A DNA stretch of 28,438 bases, taken from Scatomonas sp963649395. GTDB lineage: Bacteria > Bacillota > Clostridia > Lachnospirales > Lachnospiraceae. Below, one piece after another: positions 8,416 to 16,460 of this stretch. The number at the start of each line of letters is the position of its first letter. The stretch's first letter is position 1. The position numbers and the translations under genes are program-made. Under the pieces are notes generated by a model. It had not been told where the DNA came from. It made no database searches and worked only from the letters and a program-made list of their open reading frames with translations. The stretch covers positions 1 through 28,438 of the forward strand of contig CAVJHW010000016.1 of the NCBI GenBank assembly GCA_963649395.1, in the 5' to 3' direction.

Positions 8416-9843
8416 TCAATTAGCTGCTGCCCGGATGATCTCTCTCACCAGGCGGTAGGTACGCTCTGCGGAAGGTAGGGACAACCTCTCCTCCGTGGTA
8501 TGAATGTCCAGGATATCCGGTCCCAGAGAAATACATTCCAATCCCGGAAGTCTATCATAGAAGAGACCACACTCTAAACCGGCATGGATCACCTCTGTCT
8601 TGGGCTTCTTCTGATAAATGCTCTCATAGGCAGTCTCCACCAGGGAGCGAAAAGCCGATTCCGGGCGATATTCCCAGGCGGGATAAGCCCCCTCTATGGT
8701 ATAAGTTCCCCCAAGGAACTCCGTCAGATAGCAGATGTGGTCGGAAATCGCATTCTTGGCACTGCCGATGGAGCTGCGGACACTGGAGCAGCTATAGAGC
8801 TCTGTTCTTCCCAGCTGCAGAATTCCCAGATTGCAGGAGCTTTCCACCAGCCCGGGAATCTCTCCGCTCATCTTCCTCACGCCATTTGGCACATTCATAA
8901 GATAAAAGAGTACCTTCTGAAAGCTGGAGGCCTTCAAAGCCGGCTTGGAGGCGAATCCCACCTTCTCCATCCGGATCCGGATTCCCCTCTCACTGCCGGC
9001 ATATTCCCTGACAAGCTCCTGCTCTACCAAGGCGAGGACCTCTCGGAGGGTCTCCTCCTGATCCTCCTGGATCCCCAAAAGCAGGGTCGCTGAGCGGGGG
9101 ATGGCATTATCCTTGTTCCCCCCCTTCAGGCCAGCCAAGACATATTCCAGCTTCTGATCCAGTCGATATAAGAGTCTCCCGGCCAGCAGATTGGCATTGG
9201 CTCGGCTTTTATGGATCTCATTGCCGGAATGTCCGCCCATGAGACCGGAAATCCTCACCTCCATCCAATGGGCGGCTACCGGATCATATTGTACAGGAAT
9301 TCTTGTAATACCGGTCATTCCTCCGGCACATCCTGCCAGCAGAATCCCCTCTTCCTCCGAATCAATATTCAGCATTCGCCTTCCGGACAAAAGGCTATAG
9401 TCCAAAGCCGCCGCCCCCAGCATGCCAATCTCCTCATCTGTGGTAAAGACTGCCTCCAGGGGGGGATGGATCAGAGAATCATCTGCCAGAATCGCCAGCA
9501 TATAGGCTACCGCAATGCCGTCATCTGCCCCCAGGCTGGTATCCCTGGCAGAGAGCCACTCTCCCTCCTCCTGCAGTTCCAGCGGATCCTTCTGAAAATC
9601 ATGGCCGGAACCCTCTCTTTTTTCACAAACCATATCACAATGTCCCTGAAGGATCAGGGCTTCTGCCTCCTGGCAGCCCTGGGAAGCAGGTTTGCGGATG
9701 ATGACATTATTGGCACAATCCCTTTGCACCCACAGGTTATGCTCATGGGCAAACTTCTCCAGATAGGAACTGATGGCATCCGTGTTGCCGGATCCCCTGG
9801 GTATGCTGCTGATTTCTCTAAAATAAGCAAGATAATTCTTCAT
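8416..9843 (-). CDS. pepD: Aminoacyl-histidine dipeptidase (M20C, PepD)
   Basis: The 475-residue enzyme matches cytosolic peptidase family M20C, which hydrolyses Xaa-His and other dipeptides using two zinc ions. The metal site is visible: His68 in LQGHCDMVCEK (Asp70 assists), Asp107 in GADDGIA bridging the metals, Glu137/Glu138 in TTDEEIG as general base and ligand, and Asp161 in NIDSEEEG. A late His in HAGLECGLFYDR supplies another ligand. GLMGGHSGNEI in the lid domain is also typical. The start at 9843 is ATG with GAAGGAA before it. The gene begins just after a terminator, so it is probably the first gene of the run ending with recU, though I could not find a convincing promoter. Confidence 0.95.
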   Translation of the reverse strand: MKNYLAYFREISSIPRGSGNTDAISSYLEKFAHEHNLWVQRDCANNVIIRKPASQGCQEAEALILQGHCDMVCEKREGSGHDFQKDPLELQEEGEWLSARDTSLGADDGIAVAYMLAILADDSLIHPPLEAVFTTDEEIGMLGAAALDYSLLSGRRMLNIDSEEEGILLAGCAGGMTGITRIPVQYDPVAAHWMEVRISGLMGGHSGNEIHKSRANANLLAGRLLYRLDQKLEYVLAGLKGGNKDNAIPRSATLLLGIQEDQEETLREVLALVEQELVREYAGSERGIRIRMEKVGFASKPALKASSFQKVLFYLMNVPNGVRKMSGEIPGLVESSCNLGILQLGRTELYSCSSVRSSIGSAKNAISDHICYLTEFLGGTYTIEGAYPAWEYRPESAFRSLVETAYESIYQKKPKTEVIHAGLECGLFYDRLPGLECISLGPDILDIHTTEERLSLPSAERTYRLVREIIRAAAN

Positions 9844-9875
9844 AATATTCCTTCAGACATGAACCATTTCCACAC

Positions 9876-9924
9876 AAAAGGAAACATCACAGCAAGTCCC
9901 CCAAGGGAATTGCAGGATGTTTCC
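9876..9924 (-). terminator. Hairpin terminator after the coiled-coil gene
   Basis: Downstream of the coiled-coil gene stop (9938) the minus strand folds into a segmented hairpin. The outer stem is GGAAACATC/GATGTTTCC (9916-9924 with 9880-9888), followed inward by GCAA/TTGC and CCC/GGG. The sequence then runs into TTTT (9876-9879). It is well placed to end the asp23-to-coaD transcript before pepD. The T-run is short, so efficiency is uncertain. Confidence 0.6.
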
Positions 9925-9937
9925 GTACTGGTTGGTA

Positions 9938-10567
9938 TTATTCTTCCTCATCCTCTTCCGGGGTCGTATCCAGAGGCTCGTCTGCATAATCCTCGGAAGG
10001 AGTCTCCGTTACAACCGGTGCGGAATTCTGGGGGGCCAATTCGCTTCTGTTCTTATTCACAATATCATAGCAGGATTGAAGTCCATTCATGAGACTGCCA
10101 TACTTCTCCCCCATATCTGCCAGGGCATTGCCCATGATCTGAGAGAGATTAGCCAGCATATCGTCCGTATAGGAAATAGCACTGATCCGGATATTGTTCG
10201 CATCCTGCTGTGCGGAATCCAAAATCCCCTGGGCCTGTTGATTGGCCTTATTCACAGTCTCATTGGCCTGGACATAGGCCTGCTTCATGATCTCTGTCTG
10301 AGCTACCATCTCTTTGGCCTGCGCCTGGGCATCTGCAATAATATTGTCCGCCTTAGATTGAGCATCTGCCAAAATAGCGTCCTTATTGCTGATGATCTTC
10401 TGATATCTCTTGATCTCATCGGGAGTCTTCAAACGAAGCTCTCTCAGCAATTCCTCCAGTTCCTCCTTGTTCACCACGATCTTCGTAGTGGACAGGGGCT
10501 GATATCTGCAACTTTCTACGTACTCTTCGATTTCTTCAATGATCTGCTCAATTCTACTGCTGCTCAT
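9938..10567 (-). CDS. Coiled-coil protein, DivIVA-like or ATP-synthase-subunit-H-like, unknown function
   Basis: The 209-residue protein is almost entirely predicted alpha-helix. It opens with an acidic helix (IEQIIEEIEEYVESCR) and continues with a long Ala/Gln-rich coiled coil at about residues 60-150, with repeats such as ADAQSKAD, ADAQAQAK and NKANQQAQ. It ends in an acidic disordered tail (PEEDEEE). There is no signal peptide or membrane span. Such proteins beside coaD and rsmD are often labelled DivIVA-like or ATPase, but the canonical DivIVA N-terminal membrane-binding motif is not visible, so a scaffolding or cell-division role is only inference. AAGGAGAT sits eight bases before the ATG. 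A repeat-containing small frame lies just upstream. Confidence 0.8.
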   Translation of the reverse strand: MSSSRIEQIIEEIEEYVESCRYQPLSTTKIVVNKEELEELLRELRLKTPDEIKRYQKIISNKDAILADAQSKADNIIADAQAQAKEMVAQTEIMKQAYVQANETVNKANQQAQGILDSAQQDANNIRISAISYTDDMLANLSQIMGNALADMGEKYGSLMNGLQSCYDIVNKNRSELAPQNSAPVVTETPSEDYADEPLDTTPEEDEEE

Positions 10568-10656
10568 TTTAGCATCTCCTTATCGCTTGCTTCTATCTCT
10601 TCTGTCTCTTTTATCTCTTTTATCTCTTTTATCTTCTGGGGGAACTCTTCTACCAT
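10564..10656 (-). other. Candidate 30-codon upstream ORF
   Basis: A 30-residue frame runs from ATG at 10656 and its TGA overlaps the ATG of the coiled-coil gene (ATGA). It contains three consecutive Ile-Lys-Glu units from a 9-base tandem repeat. No good ribosome site precedes it; the nearest GGAG is about 19 bases away, at the coaD stop. It may be chance because the repeat unit is a multiple of three. Confidence 0.25.
10606..10632. repeat. Three perfect copies of a 9-base unit
   Basis: The plus strand reads CTCTTTTAT three times without change, so the transcribed strand has ATAAAAGAG three times. Partly similar sequence continues on the left side (10593-10605). The repeat lies between coaD and the coiled-coil gene and gives a purine-rich RNA spacer. 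Confidence 0.85.
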
Positions 10657-10678
10657 CTAATGAAAAGCTCTGATTCTC

Positions 10679-11170
10679 CTATTCCTTGCTCTCCTCCGGA
10701 AGCTTCTTGCGAATCTCTTCTGCCACATATTCCGGAACAAATTTATCGATATTCCCCTGAAAAGCAGCTACTTCCTTCACAGTGGTAGAACTTAAGTAAG
10801 CACACTTCAAGGAGGTGATCAATAAGATTGTATCGATGTCCGGCGCCAGCACCCGGTTGGTCTGAGCCATCTGAAGCTCGTATTCAAAATCTGTAATGGC
10901 CCGCAAACCCCTTACGATAGCCTTGGCATTGCAGGCTTTAGCAAAATCTACGGATAATCCACTAAAAGATCTCACTTCTACATTAGGAATATCCTCCGTC
11001 ACTTTCTCTAGTATATTAACACGTTCTTCCACGGAAAACAACGGCGTTTTCGCAGAATTATGTAAAACACCGATAATGACCTTATCAAATAATTCACAGG
11101 CTCTTTGGACAATATCCAGATGCCCATTGGTAACCGGATCAAAGGTACCCGGGTATACAGCGATTCTCAT
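10679..11170 (-). CDS. coaD: Phosphopantetheine adenylyltransferase
   Basis: The 163-residue enzyme joins ATP and 4'-phosphopantetheine to dephospho-CoA, the fourth step of CoA synthesis. The nucleotidyltransferase motif is YPGTFDPVTNGHLDI, with the TNGH form of HxGH at residues 15-18. VRGLRAITDFEYE and YLSSTTVKEVA are the other nucleotide-binding segments conserved in bacterial CoaD. Length is normal. The start overlaps the rsmD stop by 4 bases (ATGA); rsmD-coaD is a widely conserved pair in Firmicutes. Confidence 0.97.
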   Translation of the reverse strand: MRIAVYPGTFDPVTNGHLDIVQRACELFDKVIIGVLHNSAKTPLFSVEERVNILEKVTEDIPNVEVRSFSGLSVDFAKACNAKAIVRGLRAITDFEYELQMAQTNRVLAPDIDTILLITSLKCAYLSSTTVKEVAAFQGNIDKFVPEYVAEEIRKKLPEESKE

Positions 11171-11736
11171 GTTTGATTCCTCTCCCCCAGCAGTTTCAGA
11201 AACAGGTGGGCATTCGTTTTATATTTTTTTACTTTCAAAATCTCATAACCGGCCGCCGACAGCCAGGAAAAATCTGTATGCAAAGAAGCCTCCACAACAA
11301 AAAGCGTCTCCGGACTGATACAGCCGGAGTTCCTTATCTGTTCCAGAACCTGTCGTTCCAGTCCCTGATCGTAAGGAGGATCCAGAAATACCAGATCAAA
11401 AGGCTCCTCCTGACTCAGCTGGCTGGGAACTGTTCTGGCATCCGTTACCAAAAGGCGGGCGGTCCCTGTCAGGCCGGTAAATTCCAAATTCTCACGAATA
11501 CAGGCGGCTGCCTTGCGGTTCTGCTCCACGAAGCAGCAGAAATCTGCCCCTCGACTCAAAGCCTCAATTCCAATCGCCCCGCTGCCCGCAAACAAGTCCA
11601 GAAAGCGGCTGCCCGGAATATAGGGCTGCAGCATATTAAACAGAGTTTCCTTGATCCGGTCTGTGGTAGGTCTTGTCTGCCTGCCCTCCAGCGTCTTCAA
11701 AGGAAGGCTCCTGCATCTCCCTGCAATCACTCTCAT
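11167..11736 (-). CDS. rsmD: 16S rRNA (guanine966-N2)-methyltransferase
   Basis: The 189-residue protein is RsmD, which methylates G966 of 16S rRNA using SAM. It opens with MRVIAGRCRSLPL, followed by TRPTTDRIKETLFNML. The SAM-binding loop is LDLFAGSGAIGIEALSRG, near residues 46-63, and the catalytic motif is FLDPPYDQG. The ending KVKKYKTNAHLFLKL is less conserved. The gene begins 6 bases after the mgsA-like stop and overlaps coaD by 4 bases. Confidence 0.96.
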   Translation of the reverse strand: MRVIAGRCRSLPLKTLEGRQTRPTTDRIKETLFNMLQPYIPGSRFLDLFAGSGAIGIEALSRGADFCCFVEQNRKAAACIRENLEFTGLTGTARLLVTDARTVPSQLSQEEPFDLVFLDPPYDQGLERQVLEQIRNSGCISPETLFVVEASLHTDFSWLSAAGYEILKVKKYKTNAHLFLKLLGERNQT

Positions 11737-11742
11737 AATCCC

Positions 11743-12147
11743 TTAATCCTCGTCCCTGAACTGCTCTCTCCAATCCAGATCTCCTCTGTCAAGGCCAAGG
11801 ATTAAAGATTCCGCAGTGGCGATATTGGTAGCCACCGGAATGTTATACCTGTCACAGCTTTGGATAATCTTATATACATCCGGTTCCTTGGGGTTGATCA
11901 TGGCAGGATTGTAGAAGAAAATCACCATATCCATATCCCCTCGCTCGATCATCTCGGTGAATTGCTTGTCTCCCCCCACACTTCCGGCCAGGAACTTATG
12001 GACACGAAGATTGGTTACCTCCTCGATTCGTCTTCCCGTAGTTCCGGTGGCATATACCTGGTGCTTCATCAAAATTCCTTTATATGCAATGCAAAAATCC
12101 TCAATCAGGCTCTTTTTGCTATTATGAGCGATAATACCGACATTCAT
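11743..12147 (-). CDS. Methylglyoxal synthase-like protein with altered active-site residues
   Basis: From the ATG at 12147 (AAGGAG nine bases upstream) the product has 134 residues and follows the MgsA fold throughout. IIAHNSKK, YATGTTGRRIEE, GSVGGDKQ and NPKEPDVYK align to known MgsA segments. Compared with the E. coli enzyme as I remember it, His19, Lys23, Asp71 and Asp101 are kept as His8, Lys12, Asp60 and Asp90. However, Asp20 becomes Asn9, Ser65 becomes Ala54, Asp91 becomes Asn80 and His98 becomes Lys87. The enzyme normally turns dihydroxyacetone phosphate into methylglyoxal and phosphate. These changes leave activity in doubt. An in-frame start at 12198 overlaps recG and is less likely. 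Confidence 0.82.
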   Translation of the reverse strand: MNVGIIAHNSKKSLIEDFCIAYKGILMKHQVYATGTTGRRIEEVTNLRVHKFLAGSVGGDKQFTEMIERGDMDMVIFFYNPAMINPKEPDVYKIIQSCDRYNIPVATNIATAESLILGLDRGDLDWREQFRDED

Positions 12148-12181
12148 CCCCTTAGGCTCCTTCCCTGCTATATCAGGAACA

Positions 12182-14221
12182 TTATAACAAATAACCATAA
12201 GTTTCGCAATTCTTTTTCAATTGCTGGTGATCCTCTTCTGCCAGCTCCGGATCTCTGGTCAGCAGGTCTTGCACCGCTTCCAAAGCCTCCTTTAATATTC
12301 CGCTGTCCTGATAGATATCGGCAATTTGAAAATTCATCATGCCGCTTTGACGGGTACCAAAGAGATCTCCCGGTCCCCGCAGCCTCAGATCCTCTTCGGC
12401 GATATAAAACCCATCGTTGGACTGGTTCAGAATCTGCAGACGTCGAGACATCCCCTCGTCGGAATTACCCTGCATGAAAATACAATAGGACTGACACTCC
12501 CCTCGTCCCACCCTGCCCCTCAGCTGGTGCAGCTGAGCAAGGCCAAAGTGCTCTGCATTTTCAATCATCATAATCGTGGCATTGGGCACATTGACCCCCA
12601 CCTCCACCACGGTAGTGGAGACCAGAACCTGAATCTGATTGGCAGCAAAGGCCTCCATGACTTCATTCTTCTTCTGAGCCTTCATCTGACCGTAGAGAAC
12701 CTCCACTCGGATAGAATCCGGCAGGATCTCCCGCAGCCTCTTGCTGTAATCCATAACATTTTCACAGGAAATCTCTTCATTCGCCTCTACCATAGGACAG
12801 ATGATGTAGGCCTGTCGGCCGGCCTCCACCTCCTTTTGGATAAAGCGGTAGGCATTGGGCCGCCATTGGGTATTTACCACGCAATTCTTCACCGGAAGGC
12901 GGCGGGCCGGCAGCTCTTTCAGCACAGAAATCGACAAATCCCCATAGAGAATGATTGCCAATGTTCGAGGAATCGGAGTGGCGCTCATAACCAGAACATG
13001 AGGGGGATATCCCTTCTCTGTGAGCAGGCTCCTCTGCCTCACCCCGAATCGATGCTGCTCATCGGTAATAACCAAAGCCAGATTGGCATAAAGCACCTTT
13101 TCCTGAATCAGAGCATGGGTACCGATGATCATGCGGGCACTTCCGGAGGCGATCTGTTCGTAAATCTCCCTCTTCTCCCGGGGAGTACAGCTGCCTCGGA
13201 GCAGGACCGGGTGGGCATCTTGGATTTGGTTATCCCTTAGGAGACCACATAGGGCCTCATAATGCTGCACAGCCAAGACCTCCGTGGGAGCCATCAGGGC
13301 AGACTGGTACCCATTTTCGTAACACAGGATCATGGCAAGAAAGGCCAGAATCGTTTTGCCGCTTCCCACATCTCCCTGAATCAGGCGACTCATAAGGTTT
13401 TTCCCCTTCAGGTCCTTTTCCAGCTCATTCCAGACTTGCAGCTGACCACCCGTCAGAGAATAGGGCAGGTTCTCCAGGATCTCCTCTGTCTTCCAGACTG
13501 CTTTCATGGGAAAATGATTCTCTATCAAAGCGGTTTGGTCCTTCCATTTTTCCAGATTCAGAAGAAAGAGGAAGAATTCATCAAAAATCAGACGATGTCT
13601 GGCTCCCTTCAGGGCCTGTGGGGAAGAAGGGAAATGCACCTGCGTCAAAGCTTCCCTCAAATCGCAGAGGCCATAGTGTCGTCGATATTCCTCCGGCAGG
13701 AAATCTGACGGGGGAGGCAGTTCCTCCAGCAGCTGGCGGATGGCCTTGATCACCATCTTATTGGTCAGGCCAGAAACCAGGGGATAGAGGGGACGCAAGC
13801 GCCCTCTTACTTCTTCATAGGAAGCAGGCGTGAAGATTTCCGGATGCTCCATGGTTCTTCTTCCATTTTTATAAACGACACGTCCTCGAAATACATAGCT
13901 TCCTCCCCGTTTCAGAAAGCTTTTCAAAAAGGGCATGCGAAACCAGACCACCTGCAGCTGACCGGTCTGATCCTGCAGCTGCAGCAGGGTAACAGACTTG
14001 CCATTGGCCGTCTTCACGCTGGGCGGGTACTGAATCAGGGCATAGATTGCATTTTTTTCATTTTCCCTCAGCTGACTGTAGGGAAGCGGTTCCTGATAAG
14101 CATCATATTCCCGGGGGTAATAGTGAAGAAGCTGATTGAGATTGCAGATGCCCGCTCTCTCAAACAGCTTCTCCGTCTTCTCTCCGATTCCCTTGAGGGT
14201 TCTCAAAGATTCCTTATTCAT
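12182..14221 (-). CDS. recG: ATP-dependent DNA helicase RecG
   Basis: The 679-residue protein is a full-length RecG, which remodels stalled replication forks and Holliday junctions. An N-terminal wedge/OB domain (about residues 55-150) is followed by the helicase core. Walker A is GDVGSGKT (283-290), the DEAD/H-type Walker B is DEQH (387-390), motif III is MSATPIPRT, and motif VI is QLHQLRGRVGRG. The C-terminal DLRLRGPGDLFGTRQSG is the RecG signature. It follows fakA by 59 bases. The start ATG at 14221 has only a weak purine-rich ribosome site (GATGAAGAAAG), and a tiny upstream frame overlaps it. Confidence 0.97.
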   Translation of the reverse strand: MNKESLRTLKGIGEKTEKLFERAGICNLNQLLHYYPREYDAYQEPLPYSQLRENEKNAIYALIQYPPSVKTANGKSVTLLQLQDQTGQLQVVWFRMPFLKSFLKRGGSYVFRGRVVYKNGRRTMEHPEIFTPASYEEVRGRLRPLYPLVSGLTNKMVIKAIRQLLEELPPPSDFLPEEYRRHYGLCDLREALTQVHFPSSPQALKGARHRLIFDEFFLFLLNLEKWKDQTALIENHFPMKAVWKTEEILENLPYSLTGGQLQVWNELEKDLKGKNLMSRLIQGDVGSGKTILAFLAMILCYENGYQSALMAPTEVLAVQHYEALCGLLRDNQIQDAHPVLLRGSCTPREKREIYEQIASGSARMIIGTHALIQEKVLYANLALVITDEQHRFGVRQRSLLTEKGYPPHVLVMSATPIPRTLAIILYGDLSISVLKELPARRLPVKNCVVNTQWRPNAYRFIQKEVEAGRQAYIICPMVEANEEISCENVMDYSKRLREILPDSIRVEVLYGQMKAQKKNEVMEAFAANQIQVLVSTTVVEVGVNVPNATIMMIENAEHFGLAQLHQLRGRVGRGECQSYCIFMQGNSDEGMSRRLQILNQSNDGFYIAEEDLRLRGPGDLFGTRQSGMMNFQIADIYQDSGILKEALEAVQDLLTRDPELAEEDHQQLKKNCETYGYLL

Positions 14222-14274
14222 ACTTTCTTCATCTCAATTGCGGAAAGTTCTTCCTGCCGGTGACAGAAAGTCAT
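14218..14274 (-). other. Candidate 18-codon upstream ORF before recG
   Basis: A short frame from ATG at 14274 ends in a TGA that overlaps the recG ATG (ATGA). Its ribosome site is weak (GGCAGAG), and it begins 6 bases after the fakA stop. It might couple recG translation to fakA, or it may be chance. Confidence 0.2.
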
Positions 14275-14280
14275 CTCTGC

Positions 14281-16074
14281 CTACTCTACCGATATAATGC
14301 AATAATAGATAGGCTGACCGCCGAAATTAACCTCCACCTCGCAGGAAGGATATTTTGCAGATACTGCCTGAGCCAGCTTCTCTGCCTCTTCCTCTGAAAA
14401 ATCCTCCCCATAATAGATGCTGATCAATTCTGCTTCTTCTTCCATCATGGCATCTACCGACTCCCTGGCTACCTCCGGCACACTCTGACCCACTGCCAGA
14501 ATTCCATGGTCGCCAATCGCCATGATATCTCCCTGATGGATGTCTCGGTCCTCGATATGGGTATCTCTCACCGCATAGGTAATCTGTCCGGTACGAACCG
14601 TCTGAATCATCTCCTCCATCAGCTCCCTGTTCTCTTCCACGGACTTCTCAGCAGCATAATTGATGATAGCCGTGATGCCCTGGGGAACCGTTTTGGTGGG
14701 AATGACAATGATTTCCTTATTCTCCGTCAAATCTCGGGCCTGGTTGGCCGCTAAGATTATATTCTTGTTGTTTGGGAAAATAAAAATATGCTCTGCCGGA
14801 ACCTGATCGATCGCATTCAGCATATCCTCTGTGCTGGGATTCATGGTCTGACCCCCCTCAATCAGATAATCCACATCCAATCCCCGGAAAATGTCTGCAA
14901 ATCCCTCTCCCATAGATACAGCGATAAAGCCCACGTCCTTGACCGACTCCTGGGTTCCGGGCTGTTCCGCCACCATCTCTTGACCTTCTACAGTTTGCAA
15001 ATCTCCACCGATTGGCTGACCGTCTCCTGCCTGCCCATCTTTCCCTGTTTCCTTCTTCCCGGCCTCTCCGGCCTTGCCCGCAGCAGCGGCTTCCTCGGCC
15101 TGCTGCTTAGCCAGCCTTTCAGAGTCCTTGATGACCCTCTCTTGGTGCTCCTCCCGCATATTATCGATCTTCATGCGGGTCAGAGAACCATAGGTCAACG
15201 CCCGCTGCAGAGCCAGACCCGGATCATTGGTATGAACATGTACCTTCACAATCTCCTCGTCTGCCACCACCACAATAGAATCTCCGATAGAGGTTAAGAA
15301 GGCTTTGAAGTCGGCCTCTTCCTCCTGGGTCAGAGGACGGTTCAATACAATAATAAATTCTGTACAATATCCAAAGCGGATGGCCTCCTCTGTTTCCCGG
15401 GTCACGCGAACAAATTCCGATTTGCTCTCACTGGGAGTGAAATCCAGCTGCACCTCCTTGCCCATAAAGGCCTCAAAGGCACCCTGCATCACCGTCAGCA
15501 GACCCTGACCGCCGGAATCCACAACCCCTGCTTCCTTCAGTACCGGCAGCATCTCAGGCGTCTGGGAGAGAACATAGGAGCCATGATCCAAAATGCCTTG
15601 CATATAATCAGACAGATCCATGGTCTCCTGCGAAAGCTCCTCCGCCTTGTCTGCCATGCCTTTCGCCACCGTAAGAATCGTCCCCTCCTTAGGCTTCATG
15701 ACCGCCTTGTAGGCTGTTTCCACCGCCTTGGCAAAGGCGGTGGCCAGAAGCTGGGCATCTACCTCCTTATGATCTCGGATCTTCTTGGTAAATCCCCGGA
15801 GAAGCTGGGACAGGATGACTCCGGAATTCCCTCTGGCTCCCCGCAGGGAACCGGAGGAAATAGCTTTAGCCAATTCCGGCATGGTCACCTGATCAAGAGC
15901 ACTGACCTCCTTCACCGCTGACATAATGGTCAAGGTCATATTGGTACCGGTATCTCCGTCAGGAACAGGAAAAACATTCAGCTCGTTGATCCATTCCTTC
16001 TTAGCTTCCAGATTCTTAGCTCCTGCCAAAAACATCTTGGCTAGCATTTTGGCATCTATTGTACTTACAGCCAC
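14281..16074 (-). CDS. fakA: Fatty acid kinase ATP-binding subunit FakA (Dak2/DegV-like, YloV)
   Basis: From the GTG at 16074 the product is 597 residues. The N-terminal Dak2 kinase domain (about 1-205) has PVPDGDTGTNM, with Asp39 and Asp41 as likely Mg-ATP ligands, plus ISSGSLRGARGNSGVILSQ. A middle domain contains GYCTEF and KVHVHTNDPG, and the C-terminal DegV-like domain begins near residue 380. FakA phosphorylates exogenous fatty acids held by FakB for phospholipid synthesis. A low-complexity linker rich in Ala, Gly, Lys and Gln at about 323-379 makes it longer than the usual ~550 residues. I chose GTG 16074 because AGGAGG lies nine bases before it; a TTG at 16107 lacks such a site. No FakB gene is in view. 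Confidence 0.9.
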   Translation of the reverse strand: MAVSTIDAKMLAKMFLAGAKNLEAKKEWINELNVFPVPDGDTGTNMTLTIMSAVKEVSALDQVTMPELAKAISSGSLRGARGNSGVILSQLLRGFTKKIRDHKEVDAQLLATAFAKAVETAYKAVMKPKEGTILTVAKGMADKAEELSQETMDLSDYMQGILDHGSYVLSQTPEMLPVLKEAGVVDSGGQGLLTVMQGAFEAFMGKEVQLDFTPSESKSEFVRVTRETEEAIRFGYCTEFIIVLNRPLTQEEEADFKAFLTSIGDSIVVVADEEIVKVHVHTNDPGLALQRALTYGSLTRMKIDNMREEHQERVIKDSERLAKQQAEEAAAAGKAGEAGKKETGKDGQAGDGQPIGGDLQTVEGQEMVAEQPGTQESVKDVGFIAVSMGEGFADIFRGLDVDYLIEGGQTMNPSTEDMLNAIDQVPAEHIFIFPNNKNIILAANQARDLTENKEIIVIPTKTVPQGITAIINYAAEKSVEENRELMEEMIQTVRTGQITYAVRDTHIEDRDIHQGDIMAIGDHGILAVGQSVPEVARESVDAMMEEEAELISIYYGEDFSEEEAEKLAQAVSAKYPSCEVEVNFGGQPIYYCIISVE

Positions 16075-16103
16075 AACGTGTTTCCTCCTATTACTAATCA
16101 ATC

Positions 16104-16460
16104 TCAATCTATGACGCGGACGCCCTCTACCAGAATGCGCACCTGACCGATCTCCATCCCGGTGAACTCCTCTACCTTATATTTTACATTTCCAATCAAA
16201 TTATCTGCCACTGCGGAAATGCTGACGCCATAGGCTACAATCACATGGAAATCCAGTGATATCTTATTCTCATGGATTGCTACATTGATCCCGTGCTTGA
16301 TACTGTCTTTGCGCAGCAGCTTCACCAGTCCATCCTTCATGTTGACTGCTGCCATCCCCACAATACCAAAGCATTCTACGGCAACGCTTCCGGCATAGGT
16401 GGCAATGACATCCGGATTAATGACAACTTCTCCCAATCCTGTATTCATTCGGCCCTTCAT
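16104..16460 (-). CDS. Asp23/Gls24 family protein (YloU-like)
   Basis: This 118-residue protein belongs to the Asp23/Gls24 envelope-stress family. It has the expected GEVVINPDVIATYAG opening, AVECFGIVGMA, an IDFHVIV-like beta strand (ISLDFHVIVAYG), and the ending VRILVEGVRV. There is no membrane span. The family is thought to work at the membrane and cell envelope, and the yloU-fakA pair is conserved across Firmicutes. The stop lies 29 bases before the fakA start, so the two are co-transcribed. GGAAGGGAG precedes the ATG. Its promoter must lie in the shared 266-base gap with rpmB. Confidence 0.9.
   Translation of the reverse strand: MKGRMNTGLGEVVINPDVIATYAGSVAVECFGIVGMAAVNMKDGLVKLLRKDSIKHGINVAIHENKISLDFHVIVAYGVSISAVADNLIGNVKYKVEEFTGMEIGQVRILVEGVRVID

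Noticed and set aside
9211..10092. A 293-codon plus-strand frame across pepD and the coiled-coil gene
   Set aside because: It runs through pepD, a terminator and another gene in antisense and has no family features.
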